NCBI RefSeq assembly: GCF_000695095.2 | Contig: NZ_CP011454.1 | Location: 1,984,001 to 2,048,000 of the forward strand | Direction of reading: 5' to 3' | From: Gemmatimonas phototrophica | Lineage (GTDB): Bacteria > Gemmatimonadota > Gemmatimonadetes > Gemmatimonadales > Gemmatimonadaceae | DNA: 64,000 bases | In this document: positions 45,402 to 54,149 of the stretch, piece by piece | Layout: every line of letters begins with the position of its first letter | Numbering within the stretch: the first letter of the stretch is position 1 | Notes under the pieces: model-generated | The model's database searches: none | Told to the model about the DNA's origin: nothing | The model's input: the letters and a program-made list of their open reading frames with translations, nothing else | Translations under genes and position numbers: made by a program

Positions 45402-45917
45402 CTACTGACGAACCAACCGGAATTGCAGGAGCGAGGCGATGTCGAGCTCACTTGGCAGCCGCCCACCTGGTCCTTTGAGTCGTGCACCGTAGAGGGTCAC
45501 CTCAACCACCTGGGTGCGGGTCGCAGCTCCGCCCTGCAGCACGCTACTCCACACCATTGCGTTGAGATCTGCTACCGGGACGGCCGGAGCATTGATACTG
45601 CTGATCGCCAGGGAAAACCCTTGCGGTGGTCCCCACAGCTTGCTCTCCAGGCGCCACGCGGCATTCGCCTTGGCCTGTACCATCACGGAAAAACAGCGCC
45701 CTGGTGCGCACTTCGCCCGCTTCGGCGCAATCACCGAAATACCGGCCGTCCGTGCGTCGTGAACGAAGGGCACGGCCATGGAGGCGCTGGAGACTGTCCG
45801 AGGCTGGCCTTGCACCTGCTGAACCGGGCGAGACTGGCCCAACAAAGACGCGCCCACCAAGGCGAACGAGACCACCGACACGCCACACACCATCATCACC
45901 GCACGGCCATGGCGCAT
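45402..45917 (-). CDS. Secreted subunit-like protein, last gene of fibre operon 2
   Basis: 171 residues; ATG 45917 overlaps the preceding stop (TGATG). The signal peptide-like N-terminus is RHGRAVMMVCGVSVVSFALVG. A short Cys pair AKCAPGRC follows in the mature part and the C-terminus is ASLLQFRLVRQ. The operon 1 counterpart (37989-38537) has DRCAPLTC and ends QFRVVPLP, so the two are homologous despite low identity. Possibly a tip protein. Confidence 0.65.
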   Translation of the reverse strand: MRHGRAVMMVCGVSVVSFALVGASLLGQSRPVQQVQGQPRTVSSASMAVPFVHDARTAGISVIAPKRAKCAPGRCFSVMVQAKANAAWRLESKLWGPPQGFSLAISSINAPAVPVADLNAMVWSSVLQGGAATRTQVVEVTLYGARLKGPGGRLPSELDIASLLQFRLVRQ

Positions 45918-46498
45918 CAGTATGGCTCGACCGTAAAAATGAGAGGGAGCAGGCAGGTTGCGGCAGGTGCGTCGCTGGCCCAATTCAGCCCCACCCGGAA
46001 ATGCACGGTGCCAGCACCGCCGCCCGTCGGACTCGCCTGGGTGAACAACAACTGGCCTGTGCCGGTACTCGGGAGCGCGTCCGTTGCGGTCGATGTCGTC
46101 GTGCCCACGGTAACGGAAGACGCCGGTTTATTGTTGCAGCCGCCAGTCAGGGTCGCAGTTGCGCTGCGCACATAGATGCGGATGTTCGCGTTGGTCCGCC
46201 ACGTGAGCGTGAGAGGAGACGCCGGAACCGCGAATCCTCGTGCAAAGTCATCGGCCGTGATTATGCCGTTCGCCGGCGCCAGGGCGTACGACGCAGATGG
46301 CGCCTCCATCTGTGCCGTCACGGGGATTCTTGCCAGCGGTTCAAAAGTGGCCGAACAGGTGCGCTCACTTTCCTTCGCGAGGACAGTACACGAAATACTT
46401 TGCGCTTCGGCCAACGCCGGGAGGAGAAAACACCCGAACACCAGCAGGCGCGTGGCCGCAGGGTGCAAACGTAGAAGTTGGCGAAGAAACCGTCTCAT
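45917..46498 (-). CDS. Secreted subunit-like protein, gene 6 of fibre operon 2
   Basis: 193 residues, ATG 46498 overlapping the usher-like stop (ATGA). Signal peptide to ALAEAQ. Two Cys pairs (SCTVLAKESERTC; GGCNNKPASS), and the ending ATCLLPLIFTVEPY matches the operon 1 counterpart (NCTLPVSFSVSPP). Mature protein is beta-rich. Its position after the usher-like gene is the same in both operons. Confidence 0.68.
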   Translation of the reverse strand: MRRFLRQLLRLHPAATRLLVFGCFLLPALAEAQSISCTVLAKESERTCSATFEPLARIPVTAQMEAPSASYALAPANGIITADDFARGFAVPASPLTLTWRTNANIRIYVRSATATLTGGCNNKPASSVTVGTTTSTATDALPSTGTGQLLFTQASPTGGGAGTVHFRVGLNWASDAPAATCLLPLIFTVEPY

Positions 46499-49362
46499 GA
46501 TTTCGGTGGCATCGGGGCAAGGGTCTTCAGACGCAGGGGACGCGGCCGGACGTCAACAGTGAGCAAGGCTGGTGTCGCTTGCCCGGACACCACGATCTCC
46601 GGCGGGGCGCCCACCAGCGTTGCGGGTTCACGCATCGCACCGGGGTCGAAGTCGAGGACGTAATGCCCCGCGGGCAACGCGTCGAAAATAAACCGGCCAT
46701 CCGTCTCCATCCGCGCTTGCCACCGCGTTCCCTGATCATCGCGCACGCTGAGGATCGCCAGTCGCAATTCACTCGCTGCCAGTCGCGTGGAGTCGGCCGC
46801 GGATACCCGCAGCGCGACCACGATCGGCTGGACGTGCTGGAGCGCAACGTCGTGTGGGCCGTCAATGTTCGCAGGGGCGACGAGCCCAAGAGGGACTGTT
46901 CGCAAGTCAAGACTGCTGCGCAGATGGCCGGGACAGCTGAACATCCCCTGAAGATCCGTGGTGCTGGCGACCCCGGCGCACTCAATGGCAATGGCTGGAA
47001 GCGGTTCATCGCCACCATCAAAGCGTTGATTGCCGTTATGATCGACAAAGACCCGACGCCGCCCGCTGGCCCCGCGCCTGAACTGCGGGAGACGGGCTCG
47101 CTGCTCCAGTCGAACGCCATACGTCATGGGCGGTGGGCCACCCGTCAGCAGTCGAAGAAACGGATTGCGATCGGATGTAATCACCACCCGCGTGGTGCCC
47201 GGCAGTGGGATCGCCACTTCACTATGCACCATCCATCCGCCAGCCCTGTCGGCCGCCGACAGCGCACGCTGGGCGTCGAGCATGAGTTCCACCGGCCGGT
47301 CGAAGAGGTGGGCAATGGTCAGCCGGTCCATCCGGACACTCACGATATCCTGCCGTGCTACCCCCATCGCGATGCCCTGAAAGCCGAGCGCCGCCCACGA
47401 GACATCAATCGTACCGCGTGCGTGGCGCACCCCCAGCCTGACCTGATGCTCGCCACGACGCCCGCGCGCATTTCGAATACTGAAGCTGTCAGCCGACGTA
47501 CGTCGCGCCAGCACGCCGTACGATGTCCGCACCCGGGCGTACCAGATGCCCGTCTGCAGATCCGCACTGATCGCTCCGGTCTGCTCGTCGTTGTGATAGC
47601 CAATAGGTCCACTCTGAACGGCAAACGTGGAGCCTCGCAACTCGGCATTGAGAATCCCCCACGACGTGGGCGACCAACTCGGGGTCACAAACCATCCCAC
47701 GGTTTGCATGCGTCCGATCGCCGAGGCAGCATCATGCTGCAGCCACCCCCCGCTGGCCACCTGCGTAGTGGCTGAAAAACGATGGGAGAGATTGCCGGAT
47801 GCTTCACTGCCGGCTCTGGCGAAGCGCTGATTCGTCCCGGGTGCATGCACCACGCGCACATCAAACGCCGAGGTCGCCGTCTGCCGTGAGTAGGCGGCCG
47901 ACGCACCGGCACTTCGTCGATGGCCCTGCACGAATGACGATTGCTCATAGGGCGATCCGGGAAGGGCCAGCGAGCTGCCATCAAGGTTCCCGAGCGACCG
48001 CACGGCGGCGGCGGCAGACAATTGCCCGCCGCCGAGGCTCAGGTCAGATCCGTAGAGTGTGAGTGACCTGACGCGTTGCCACATGCGCGCATCATCGACC
48101 GCTGCCGCTTCAAGGCCCACTCGGCCACTCCAGACGCCTCGATCCAGATGCGCACCGGCCAATGTCCCGCGGCCGGTGCCCGGCAACCCGTGCATGGCCC
48201 GCATCTGGCCAAATGGCACACCACCAAATCCGCCGAGGCGCCAACGCCGACGGTTCCACGATACCTCGCTCCCGTATCCCGCCACGAAGGCTCCCGCGGG
48301 ATCGCGCAGGCCAACATTCAGCGCGCCCGCGCTGATCCCGCCGGACGGCATCTGGAGCGATAACATCGGAGGCATCGTCAGGAGCCCCGCGCGAGCCAGT
48401 CCGAAGGCCGCGGCCTGATCCTGGCTATACCCAAACGTGCCTCGAAGATCGATTTGCACCGAGTCGGTGAGCTGCCCGTGCATTGCGAGACCGTAGCCCG
48501 CTGCTGGCGAAGCCGTCGGGGTATGAATCGCCATGCTTGTCAGGTCGACCGTTACCCCCTGCTGAACTTCGGATGGCACCGTGATACTGATGCTCAGCGG
48601 GGCCTCCGCCACGACCACCCCTTCGCTGAGCAGGACGACCCGCGAGGGATGGAGGCCAACGGTCGCCCCCGCCGGTATCCGCCAGCGCAACACGGCTTCC
48701 TGCGTGCTGCCAGACGGAGCACTCACGAGAGAATCCGTGAGGCTTTTCCATCCGATCGGCAGCCGCAGCCCCAATCGCAGTAACGGCGTGTGATTGCCTT
48801 GATTGCTGATGCGGACCCGTACCGAGGCCCAACTGCCGGCGGATACGGCAATGCGCGGTGTTGTCACCACCAGACTCAGTTTGTTCACGCGCGGGACTTC
48901 AATGACCACCGCCGTGGTTACGCTTGCCGACGCACTGCGAAAGGTGACCAGTGCCACTTCAGTGCTGCCTGCGTCCTGACGTTGGCTGAGGGCCACGGTC
49001 ACTGGCACCGACGTGCGACCGCGATCCAGCGGCAGCACACGGTCCAACGCCGGGCCAAGAATTCGGGTGCCGCTGCTTTGCGTTACGCTGTAGCTGATGG
49101 CCGCCTGTGCAGAGGCGGCGGCGTCTCCTGGCACAATAGGAACGGGAACGCGCACGACCGCAACACCACCCGGCGCAATGGACGCGGTGATGGGGGCTGT
49201 TCGAGTTGGCGCGTCGTCGTTTGGGCGTGCCGCCGTGGCCTCTGTTACCGCGACGTCCGTACGGAACGCGGTCGGACGTTGGGCGTTCAGCTGCGCAGGG
49301 AAGGACGCGCACCACAGTGCCATCACACCCAGAAGGACGCGACTCTTCTGCCTGTCGCGCAT
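46495..49362 (-). CDS. Large usher-like outer-membrane protein, operon 2
   Basis: 955 residues; ATG directly follows the preceding stop (TAAATG). Signal peptide to LNAQ. Same layout as the operon 1 paralogue (39106-42126): N-terminal Ig-like region (NKLSLVVTTPRIAVSAGSWA, NQGNHTPLLRLGLRLPIGW), a long beta-barrel-like middle, the NPF segment DRNPFLRLLTGG before the tail, and a C-terminal domain at ~769 with VFVDHNGNQRFDGGDEPL, then LPAGHYVLDFD. The N-terminal and C-terminal domains align well, the barrel less so, as expected for surface-exposed loops. Believed to form the outer-membrane pore that assembles the fibre; no FimD motif was found, so 'usher-like' is inferred. Confidence 0.7.
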   Translation of the reverse strand: MRDRQKSRVLLGVMALWCASFPAQLNAQRPTAFRTDVAVTEATAARPNDDAPTRTAPITASIAPGGVAVVRVPVPIVPGDAAASAQAAISYSVTQSSGTRILGPALDRVLPLDRGRTSVPVTVALSQRQDAGSTEVALVTFRSASASVTTAVVIEVPRVNKLSLVVTTPRIAVSAGSWASVRVRISNQGNHTPLLRLGLRLPIGWKSLTDSLVSAPSGSTQEAVLRWRIPAGATVGLHPSRVVLLSEGVVVAEAPLSISITVPSEVQQGVTVDLTSMAIHTPTASPAAGYGLAMHGQLTDSVQIDLRGTFGYSQDQAAAFGLARAGLLTMPPMLSLQMPSGGISAGALNVGLRDPAGAFVAGYGSEVSWNRRRWRLGGFGGVPFGQMRAMHGLPGTGRGTLAGAHLDRGVWSGRVGLEAAAVDDARMWQRVRSLTLYGSDLSLGGGQLSAAAAVRSLGNLDGSSLALPGSPYEQSSFVQGHRRSAGASAAYSRQTATSAFDVRVVHAPGTNQRFARAGSEASGNLSHRFSATTQVASGGWLQHDAASAIGRMQTVGWFVTPSWSPTSWGILNAELRGSTFAVQSGPIGYHNDEQTGAISADLQTGIWYARVRTSYGVLARRTSADSFSIRNARGRRGEHQVRLGVRHARGTIDVSWAALGFQGIAMGVARQDIVSVRMDRLTIAHLFDRPVELMLDAQRALSAADRAGGWMVHSEVAIPLPGTTRVVITSDRNPFLRLLTGGPPPMTYGVRLEQRARLPQFRRGASGRRRVFVDHNGNQRFDGGDEPLPAIAIECAGVASTTDLQGMFSCPGHLRSSLDLRTVPLGLVAPANIDGPHDVALQHVQPIVVALRVSAADSTRLAASELRLAILSVRDDQGTRWQARMETDGRFIFDALPAGHYVLDFDPGAMREPATLVGAPPEIVVSGQATPALLTVDVRPRPLRLKTLAPMPPKS

Positions 49363-49884
49363 TTACTCTCTCACCACGCGGAAGTACAGCGTTGGCGTGT
49401 ATCGGGCGGGCGCGGTGGACCAACCCACCACATAGCAGAGCACAAAACTGGCCTGGCCGCTCGCTCCGCCGTTGATGGCGGTTACGGTGAGCACCGCGGG
49501 AAAGGCCGTGCTGGCGAGCGGTGGCGTTGTCGATACCGCCACGGGATTGGTGCAGGCCGCGGCATTGACCCCCCAACGCAGGTCCGTGGCAGAGAGCGTG
49601 GACCCACCGGCGGTGACGGAAATGTGCGCGCTGCACGTCCGCGTGCCGCCGCGGCGTTCGCAATTGCTGATCGATGCGGTCATCTGTCGGACCACCGCGA
49701 TCCCGCTGGAGAGCGCTGTGGCCGTGACCAACGTGTCAATCGCACCACTCACGACGGTGAGGGTTTGTGCGTGAACGGGAACGGCAAAAAACACCGCGGC
49801 GGCAAAACTCCACGCGAGGTACCGGGGACGCACGTGCAGATCCCCCAGCAGACGGCAAGCGCGCCGGCGCCACATCACGGACAT
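49363..49884 (-). CDS. Secreted subunit-like protein, gene 4 of fibre operon 2
   Basis: 173 residues; ATG 49884 overlaps the chaperone stop (TGATG). Signal peptide after a 20-residue basic start (WSFAAAVFFAVPVHAQ). Cys pair SNCERRGGTRTC, then a beta-rich sequence, ending PARYTPTLYFRVVRE. It corresponds to 42123-42635 of operon 1 by position and by the C-terminal strand. Confidence 0.66.
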   Translation of the reverse strand: MSVMWRRRACRLLGDLHVRPRYLAWSFAAAVFFAVPVHAQTLTVVSGAIDTLVTATALSSGIAVVRQMTASISNCERRGGTRTCSAHISVTAGGSTLSATDLRWGVNAAACTNPVAVSTTPPLASTAFPAVLTVTAINGGASGQASFVLCYVVGWSTAPARYTPTLYFRVVRE

Positions 49885-50663
49885 CAGCGGACCTCGAATT
49901 CCCGCTGGGCGGCCGCGTACTCGGCGCCGCCGTAATCGAAAATGGCCAGCACCAGGTAGCGCCCGGGGGGCAAGGCCGCCAGCGACCGACCCACACGCAT
50001 AGTGGCGCCGGGCAGTGCATACACATCGGGAAGGGTGGCGGATGAGACCACGCTGTTATCATCGCGTCGCACTTCAAGCCGTCCTTGTGCCTTCACTCGA
50101 CGGGAGCCTTCGTTGCGATACAGTACCGCGACCGTCAGCGAATCCGGTGAGGTCGTGGTGACATCAACAGACACGACATCGCCCCCGCCTTGAGCCCCCG
50201 GCGGTGTGACGTAGACTTTAAGGCCCATCCGCATGGTGAAGCGCAGGGCACCTCGTACTTGCGACGGTGCGGACGCGTCCTGCACGACTACCAGGCTGGT
50301 GCATTCCCGCTCACGCGCCCCGCCAGTGTATTCAACGCGAACCGTTTGCACTTCCCCAGGCGCCAGACTCAAGGTCCGGGGAAACACCTGCAGGTCGGTG
50401 CCGCAGCTCAGCGGCTGACTGCCGAGCGGGAAGAACCGATTGGCGCCATCACCGGCACGATCCCAATCCTCGATCTGCACCATCCCCTGAACCCGCGCCG
50501 TACCCGCATTGCGAACGGTCAGCAATCCGGTGCGCGCCTGTGCAGGACCAGTGGGCGCGAGATCAAGTTCGCCACGGTCAATGGAAAGCTGCGCGGTGGC
50601 CACGGTCGGCAGGAACACGCACAGCATGGCGACCGTCGTCGGACGCCAAAGCGGAGAGAGCAT
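49884..50663 (-). CDS. PapD-like pilus assembly chaperone, operon 2
   Basis: 259 residues from ATG 50663 (five bases after the preceding stop). Signal peptide to VATAQ, then two Ig-like domains: LSIDRGELDLAPTGPAQARTG, VFPRTLSLAPGEVQTVRVEY and FTMRMGLKVYVTPPG (G1-like strand with Lys). The C-terminus (ALPGATMRVGRSLAALPPGRYLVLAIFDYGGAEYAAA) aligns closely with the operon 1 chaperone. It should hold subunits in the periplasm and pass them to the usher-like protein. Confidence 0.87.
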   Translation of the reverse strand: MLSPLWRPTTVAMLCVFLPTVATAQLSIDRGELDLAPTGPAQARTGLLTVRNAGTARVQGMVQIEDWDRAGDGANRFFPLGSQPLSCGTDLQVFPRTLSLAPGEVQTVRVEYTGGARERECTSLVVVQDASAPSQVRGALRFTMRMGLKVYVTPPGAQGGGDVVSVDVTTTSPDSLTVAVLYRNEGSRRVKAQGRLEVRRDDNSVVSSATLPDVYALPGATMRVGRSLAALPPGRYLVLAIFDYGGAEYAAAQREFEVR

Positions 50664-50668
50664 GAGGG

Positions 50669-51214
50669 TCAGGGGGCAACCAGTGTGATCTGTATCGGCA
50701 TGGCGTAGTAACCGGGCGGCGTATCGCCCCAGCGCCACTGCACACGAAATTCCAGCGTCCTCGTTGTTTCCGTGCTCCCAGGCAGCACACCGGCCACAAG
50801 CGCCGCCTGACTGCGACCAATCGGTTGCCAGGGAAGACTTGTGGTGCGCCACTCCAGATCACCCACCGGCTTTGACGGATCGGCAAAGGACCCGGTGTAC
50901 GCCCACTGACTCTCGACAGACGCCAGTTGCAGGGTGAATGCGAAGTTGGCACGGGCCGTCACGGTGGGGCCGGCAACCGATTGGGTTCCGGCCTGAATGA
51001 CGCTCGCCGTGACCTGACCAACCGAAGTGGTTGGTGAGGACACGGTTAACGTCGCCGCATGAGGCAGGGATACGGTTGCATCAACGGCGATCGTGCAACT
51101 GGCGGTGTTCAGCTGCGTGCACGTGCTCTGGGCCCCCACCGGGGGCGCAACCCACAGGGAAACAGCGAGGAGGAGGCGCATCACGCGATGCGCGCCCTCC
51201 CCGCGACCCTTCAC
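50669..51214 (-). CDS. Secreted fibre subunit, gene 2 of operon 2
   Basis: 181 residues from GTG 51214, which overlaps the preceding stop (GTGA); ATG 51181 would give the same mature protein. Signal peptide to PPVGAQ. Cys pair TCTQLNTASC, beta-rich mature part, ending DTPPGYYAMPIQITLVAP. Its homologue in operon 1 is 43456-43995. The gene is directly coupled to the first subunit gene, unlike in operon 1. Confidence 0.76.
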   Translation of the reverse strand: MKGRGEGAHRVMRLLLAVSLWVAPPVGAQSTCTQLNTASCTIAVDATVSLPHAATLTVSSPTTSVGQVTASVIQAGTQSVAGPTVTARANFAFTLQLASVESQWAYTGSFADPSKPVGDLEWRTTSLPWQPIGRSQAALVAGVLPGSTETTRTLEFRVQWRWGDTPPGYYAMPIQITLVAP

Positions 51215-51762
51215 GGAGCGGTCAGCGTGTAGGTCACCGTGGCGTCATACGTGCCCGGCAAATCCTTCGTCCAGTCATACCGGACCCGGAACCACAACGG
51301 CAGTGTCCGCGTGCTGGTCGGCGTCGCCGTCGTGCTGGAAGCACCGGCAATCACCACACCCGACGACAGCGCGACAAAATCCGCCGAATTGTTGGCCGTC
51401 GCAATCTCGAGATCGCCCGTAGCCTTCGTGTAGCCGCTGACGGTGTTGAAACCACTGGACGTCGCCGTGATGACGTAGCCGAAATTGCTCTGGACCGTGA
51501 GTGTCGGGCCGGTCACGCTGGCCGAGACGCCGGCATCCATGTTCGCCACCGTGGCCGCCGGAAGCGTCACGGACGACGTCGAATGGTTGACGGTCGCGAG
51601 ATACGGCACGAGGGCCGAAAACGTGTTCGTGACCGCGCAGGCCGTGCTGTTGAAATCGGCCTTCGCGGTTTGGTTGCAGGACGCCGTCAGCGTCTGCGCT
51701 TCGAGTGAACCCGCGGCCAGCAACATCGCGGCCGACACCAGGAGGATTCGGGTATGACGCAT
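51211..51762 (-). CDS. Secreted fibre subunit, first gene of operon 2
   Basis: 183 residues; ATG 51762 with GGAG ten bases upstream. Signal peptide MRHTRILLVSAAMLLAAGSLEAQ. The mature part has a Cys pair SCNQTAKADFNSTAC followed by VTNTFSALVPYLATVNHST, and ends LPGTYDATVTYTLTAP, as in the SCPU-type ending. It is the paralogue of 44130-44675 in operon 1. Likely the major subunit. Confidence 0.8.
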   Translation of the reverse strand: MRHTRILLVSAAMLLAAGSLEAQTLTASCNQTAKADFNSTACAVTNTFSALVPYLATVNHSTSSVTLPAATVANMDAGVSASVTGPTLTVQSNFGYVITATSSGFNTVSGYTKATGDLEIATANNSADFVALSSGVVIAGASSTTATPTSTRTLPLWFRVRYDWTKDLPGTYDATVTYTLTAP

Positions 51763-52072
51763 GTAAAGCAAACTCCGGACTGGTAAGTGAGGGGGGACTT
51801 CCACCCATCGTCGGGTGGCAGTCTCGACCGTTGCCAGATCCTTGCCGTTACGGCCGAGTGCGCCACGTGAATGACCGTTCACGATCGCAAATGACTGCCC
51901 CGTAACACCTTGTGTAATTAAGAACAGTTCATTTTTCGTCGTGGCACAAAAATTGGCTCTGTTGAATCCACGCAACGGCGTGTTGCGGATACTGTTGGAT
52001 TAAAGAATACTTCATGTTGTATAGAAGTACCTTAAGTACATGATTGGCAAGCGGTTGTACGGCTGTGTCCGG
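51763..52072 (-). other. Upstream region of fibre operon 2 (no gene seen)
   Basis: 310 bases between the first subunit gene of operon 2 and the end of the MBL gene; both neighbours are on the minus strand. More AT-rich than the rest of the window. On the minus strand it holds a TATACA box (near 52022), the AATTTTTGTG block also seen before operon 1 (51945-51952), and a 6-bp hairpin CCACCC/GGGTGG at 51801-51818 in the 5' leader. No complete -35/-10 pair was found, and no reading frame is protein-like. Confidence 0.55.
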
Positions 52073-52906
52073 CTAAAGGCCGAGGGCCAGTTGTGTGGCC
52101 GCTGGACGTCCCACCCCGCCATCTGTCCGTACGGGTGAGAGCGGCAGCCTCTGCGGTGCCGCCGACACACTGTCCCTTTTCCACCCGGCCTTGCGTAGTG
52201 CATCGCGCGACGCGCCAAGCGCCAGATCCGGTGTGTTGTTGGTCTCGCTCAGGTGCGCCAGCACCACGCCCCGAAGTCCGCGGTGGGCGCAGGCGGCCGC
52301 CAAGTGTGCCGCCTCCGCATTGGATAAGTGCCCCTGACCGCCGCTAATCCGTTGCTTCAGCGGCCACGGGTACGGGCCATTGGTCAGCAGGGCGCTGTCA
52401 TGGTTCGATTCGAGGACCAACAGGTCGAGTCGGTCCAGAAAATCCGATAGGCCATCCGGCACGTGCCCCGCGTCCAGCACGATCCCGGCCCGGGCGCCAC
52501 TCCGCACATCGGTCAACACCAACGCGCGACAATCAGCGGCATCGTGCGGAACCGGCGCATGTTCCACCGAAAAACCGCACACGGTCGTGGCGCCCCGCTC
52601 AGCCAGTGGAACCGTGAGCATGGGCGATCCACTCGCTTGAACGCTGAGTGCCGCCAACGTGGCCGATGTCGCATGGATGGGCCACGACCAGCGGTCACAC
52701 GCGGCCGCTGCGCCACACGCATGATCCACGTGCTCGTGTGTGAGCAACACCGCGCCCACATCATCCGGAGCCCGCTGCGCGGTTTCAAACCGCTTGGCCA
52801 ACGTGCGCACGCCAAAACCGGCGTCCACCAGCACGGTGCCTTCACTGCCGTCAATCAGAATGGCATTGCCACGGCTCCCCGACCCCAGCATGGTCACCGT
52901 TATCAC
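52073..52906 (-). CDS. MBL-fold metallo-hydrolase (YycJ/WalJ-like)
   Basis: 277 residues; the GTG at 52906 was chosen because a run of six G lies upstream and the protein-like sequence (VITVTMLGSGSRGNA) begins there; GTG 52897 and ATG 52891 are close alternatives. Metal-binding HEHVDH (in LTHEHVDHACG) and the later HXLSETN (LAHLSETNNTPDLA) are seen, with an Asp/His pair (DAGHVPD, NHDSALL) for the second metal. The family (YycJ/WalJ) processes nucleic acid or is linked to cell-wall signalling in Firmicutes; the substrate here is unknown. It is the last gene of a minus-strand group with the GlmU-like and guanylyltransferase genes. Confidence 0.86.
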   Translation of the reverse strand: MITVTMLGSGSRGNAILIDGSEGTVLVDAGFGVRTLAKRFETAQRAPDDVGAVLLTHEHVDHACGAAAACDRWSWPIHATSATLAALSVQASGSPMLTVPLAERGATTVCGFSVEHAPVPHDAADCRALVLTDVRSGARAGIVLDAGHVPDGLSDFLDRLDLLVLESNHDSALLTNGPYPWPLKQRISGGQGHLSNAEAAHLAAACAHRGLRGVVLAHLSETNNTPDLALGASRDALRKAGWKRDSVSAAPQRLPLSPVRTDGGVGRPAATQLALGL

Positions 52907-52934
52907 CGCGCCCCCCACGAGGTCAGAGGCCCCC

Positions 52935-54149
52935 TCATCGGCGCGTCCACCGTGCGTCACCAACAGCCATGCTATGCAGCTGCTGATACCACGCACGAGC
53001 CGTCGGCGACATGTACACCTGCCGGCGGCCCATCATGCGCTCGGCGGCTTCCACAAACTTGTCGGCGGCAAAGACGCCGTACGGCGCCTCGCTGCCCCAG
53101 GAGAATGGCGCCACGGCCTTGGGTGGCATGGCGTCAAACACATTGGCGCCCGCTCCCACCACGCACCCGGTGGTCAGGCGTAGGCCTATCCCGGTCTTCG
53201 CGTGGTCACCAAAGAGGGTCCCGAGAAACTGCAATTTCGTGTCACGCACACCATCGGGGGTCCACAACGAGACCGTTCCGTACGTGTTCTTGAGGTTACT
53301 CGTAATGGTGCCGGCGCCCAGATTGACCCAGCGCCCAAGGACGGAATGCCCGACAAAGCCGTCGTGTCCCTTATTGGCGTGACCCACAAAAATTGAGGCA
53401 GAGACTTCACCGTGCACCCGGCACACATCGCCGATGGCGCATCCGGCGATCCGGTCTCCCATGACCGTAGATTGACGCCCCACATAGCACGGTCCAACGA
53501 TCCGGGTAAACGCCTGCACGACGGAGCCCGCCCGCAAGAGAACGGGACCATTGCTCGTGTCGAACACGGTGTGTGGCTCTACGATGGCGCCGTCTTCGGC
53601 AAACACCGGATGGGGGCCAAGGATGGTGGTATCCGTGGCCGACAGTGGCGCGGCACCAAGGCGGGCCGCCAGCAGTGGTATGTCCGAACTCAGGACCGTC
53701 TGGAGGTGCGAGATGAGATCCCACACCTCATCCAGCCAGATGCCGGGCAAATTCGCCATCGATCCCGTACTTGGCATCACATCTTCGAGCGAGAACTGCG
53801 CATCGCGCAGCTGCTCCAGTGGCACGGGGGCGGCCAGCCGCACGGCGGCCACTCGATGATCGATGGCCATAACCGAGGCAATACTGGAGGCCGTTTGCAG
53901 CACCGGCACCGCCCGCGTGTTCACCAGCCAGGTGTTCACCGGCAGCTCGCCGTGGATGCGCGGTGGCGCTTCCCCCTCTTCAAAACCGTCCAAATGCGGA
54001 GACGACACGAACCCCTGCGCCGCAGCGCCCAGCAGGTACTGCCAGCGCTCGCGCTGCAGTAACGCGCCGACGCGCATCTCACCCAGAGGACGTGTAGTGG
54101 CAAACGGTTCGAAGCGCCGCGCGGGCGCATCATCATACAGCACGATCAT
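52935..54149 (-). CDS. Putative sugar nucleotidyltransferase/acyltransferase (alternative GlmU type)
   Basis: 404 residues. The N-terminal part (~1-180) starts LYDDAPARRFEPFATTRPLGEMRVG, the reduced nucleotidyltransferase-like form without the classical LAAGxGTRM, followed by left-handed beta-helix repeats (~185-345: VFAEDGAIVEPHTVFD, GPCYVGRQSTVMGD, GAGTITSNLKNTYG). It is most like the alternative bacterial GlmU proteins (as in Bacteroidetes) that combine pyrophosphorylase and acetyltransferase functions. Probably makes UDP-GlcNAc, the precursor of peptidoglycan and of bacillithiol. The stop of the guanylyltransferase overlaps its start (ATGA). Confidence 0.8.
   Translation of the reverse strand: MIVLYDDAPARRFEPFATTRPLGEMRVGALLQRERWQYLLGAAAQGFVSSPHLDGFEEGEAPPRIHGELPVNTWLVNTRAVPVLQTASSIASVMAIDHRVAAVRLAAPVPLEQLRDAQFSLEDVMPSTGSMANLPGIWLDEVWDLISHLQTVLSSDIPLLAARLGAAPLSATDTTILGPHPVFAEDGAIVEPHTVFDTSNGPVLLRAGSVVQAFTRIVGPCYVGRQSTVMGDRIAGCAIGDVCRVHGEVSASIFVGHANKGHDGFVGHSVLGRWVNLGAGTITSNLKNTYGTVSLWTPDGVRDTKLQFLGTLFGDHAKTGIGLRLTTGCVVGAGANVFDAMPPKAVAPFSWGSEAPYGVFAADKFVEAAERMMGRRQVYMSPTARAWYQQLHSMAVGDARWTRR

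Noticed and set aside
51943-51958. Possible sigma54 promoter (TGGCACAAAAATTGGC) on the plus strand
   Set aside because: The -12 element reads TTGG rather than TTGC, and there is no plus-strand gene downstream; the region lies upstream of a minus-strand operon.
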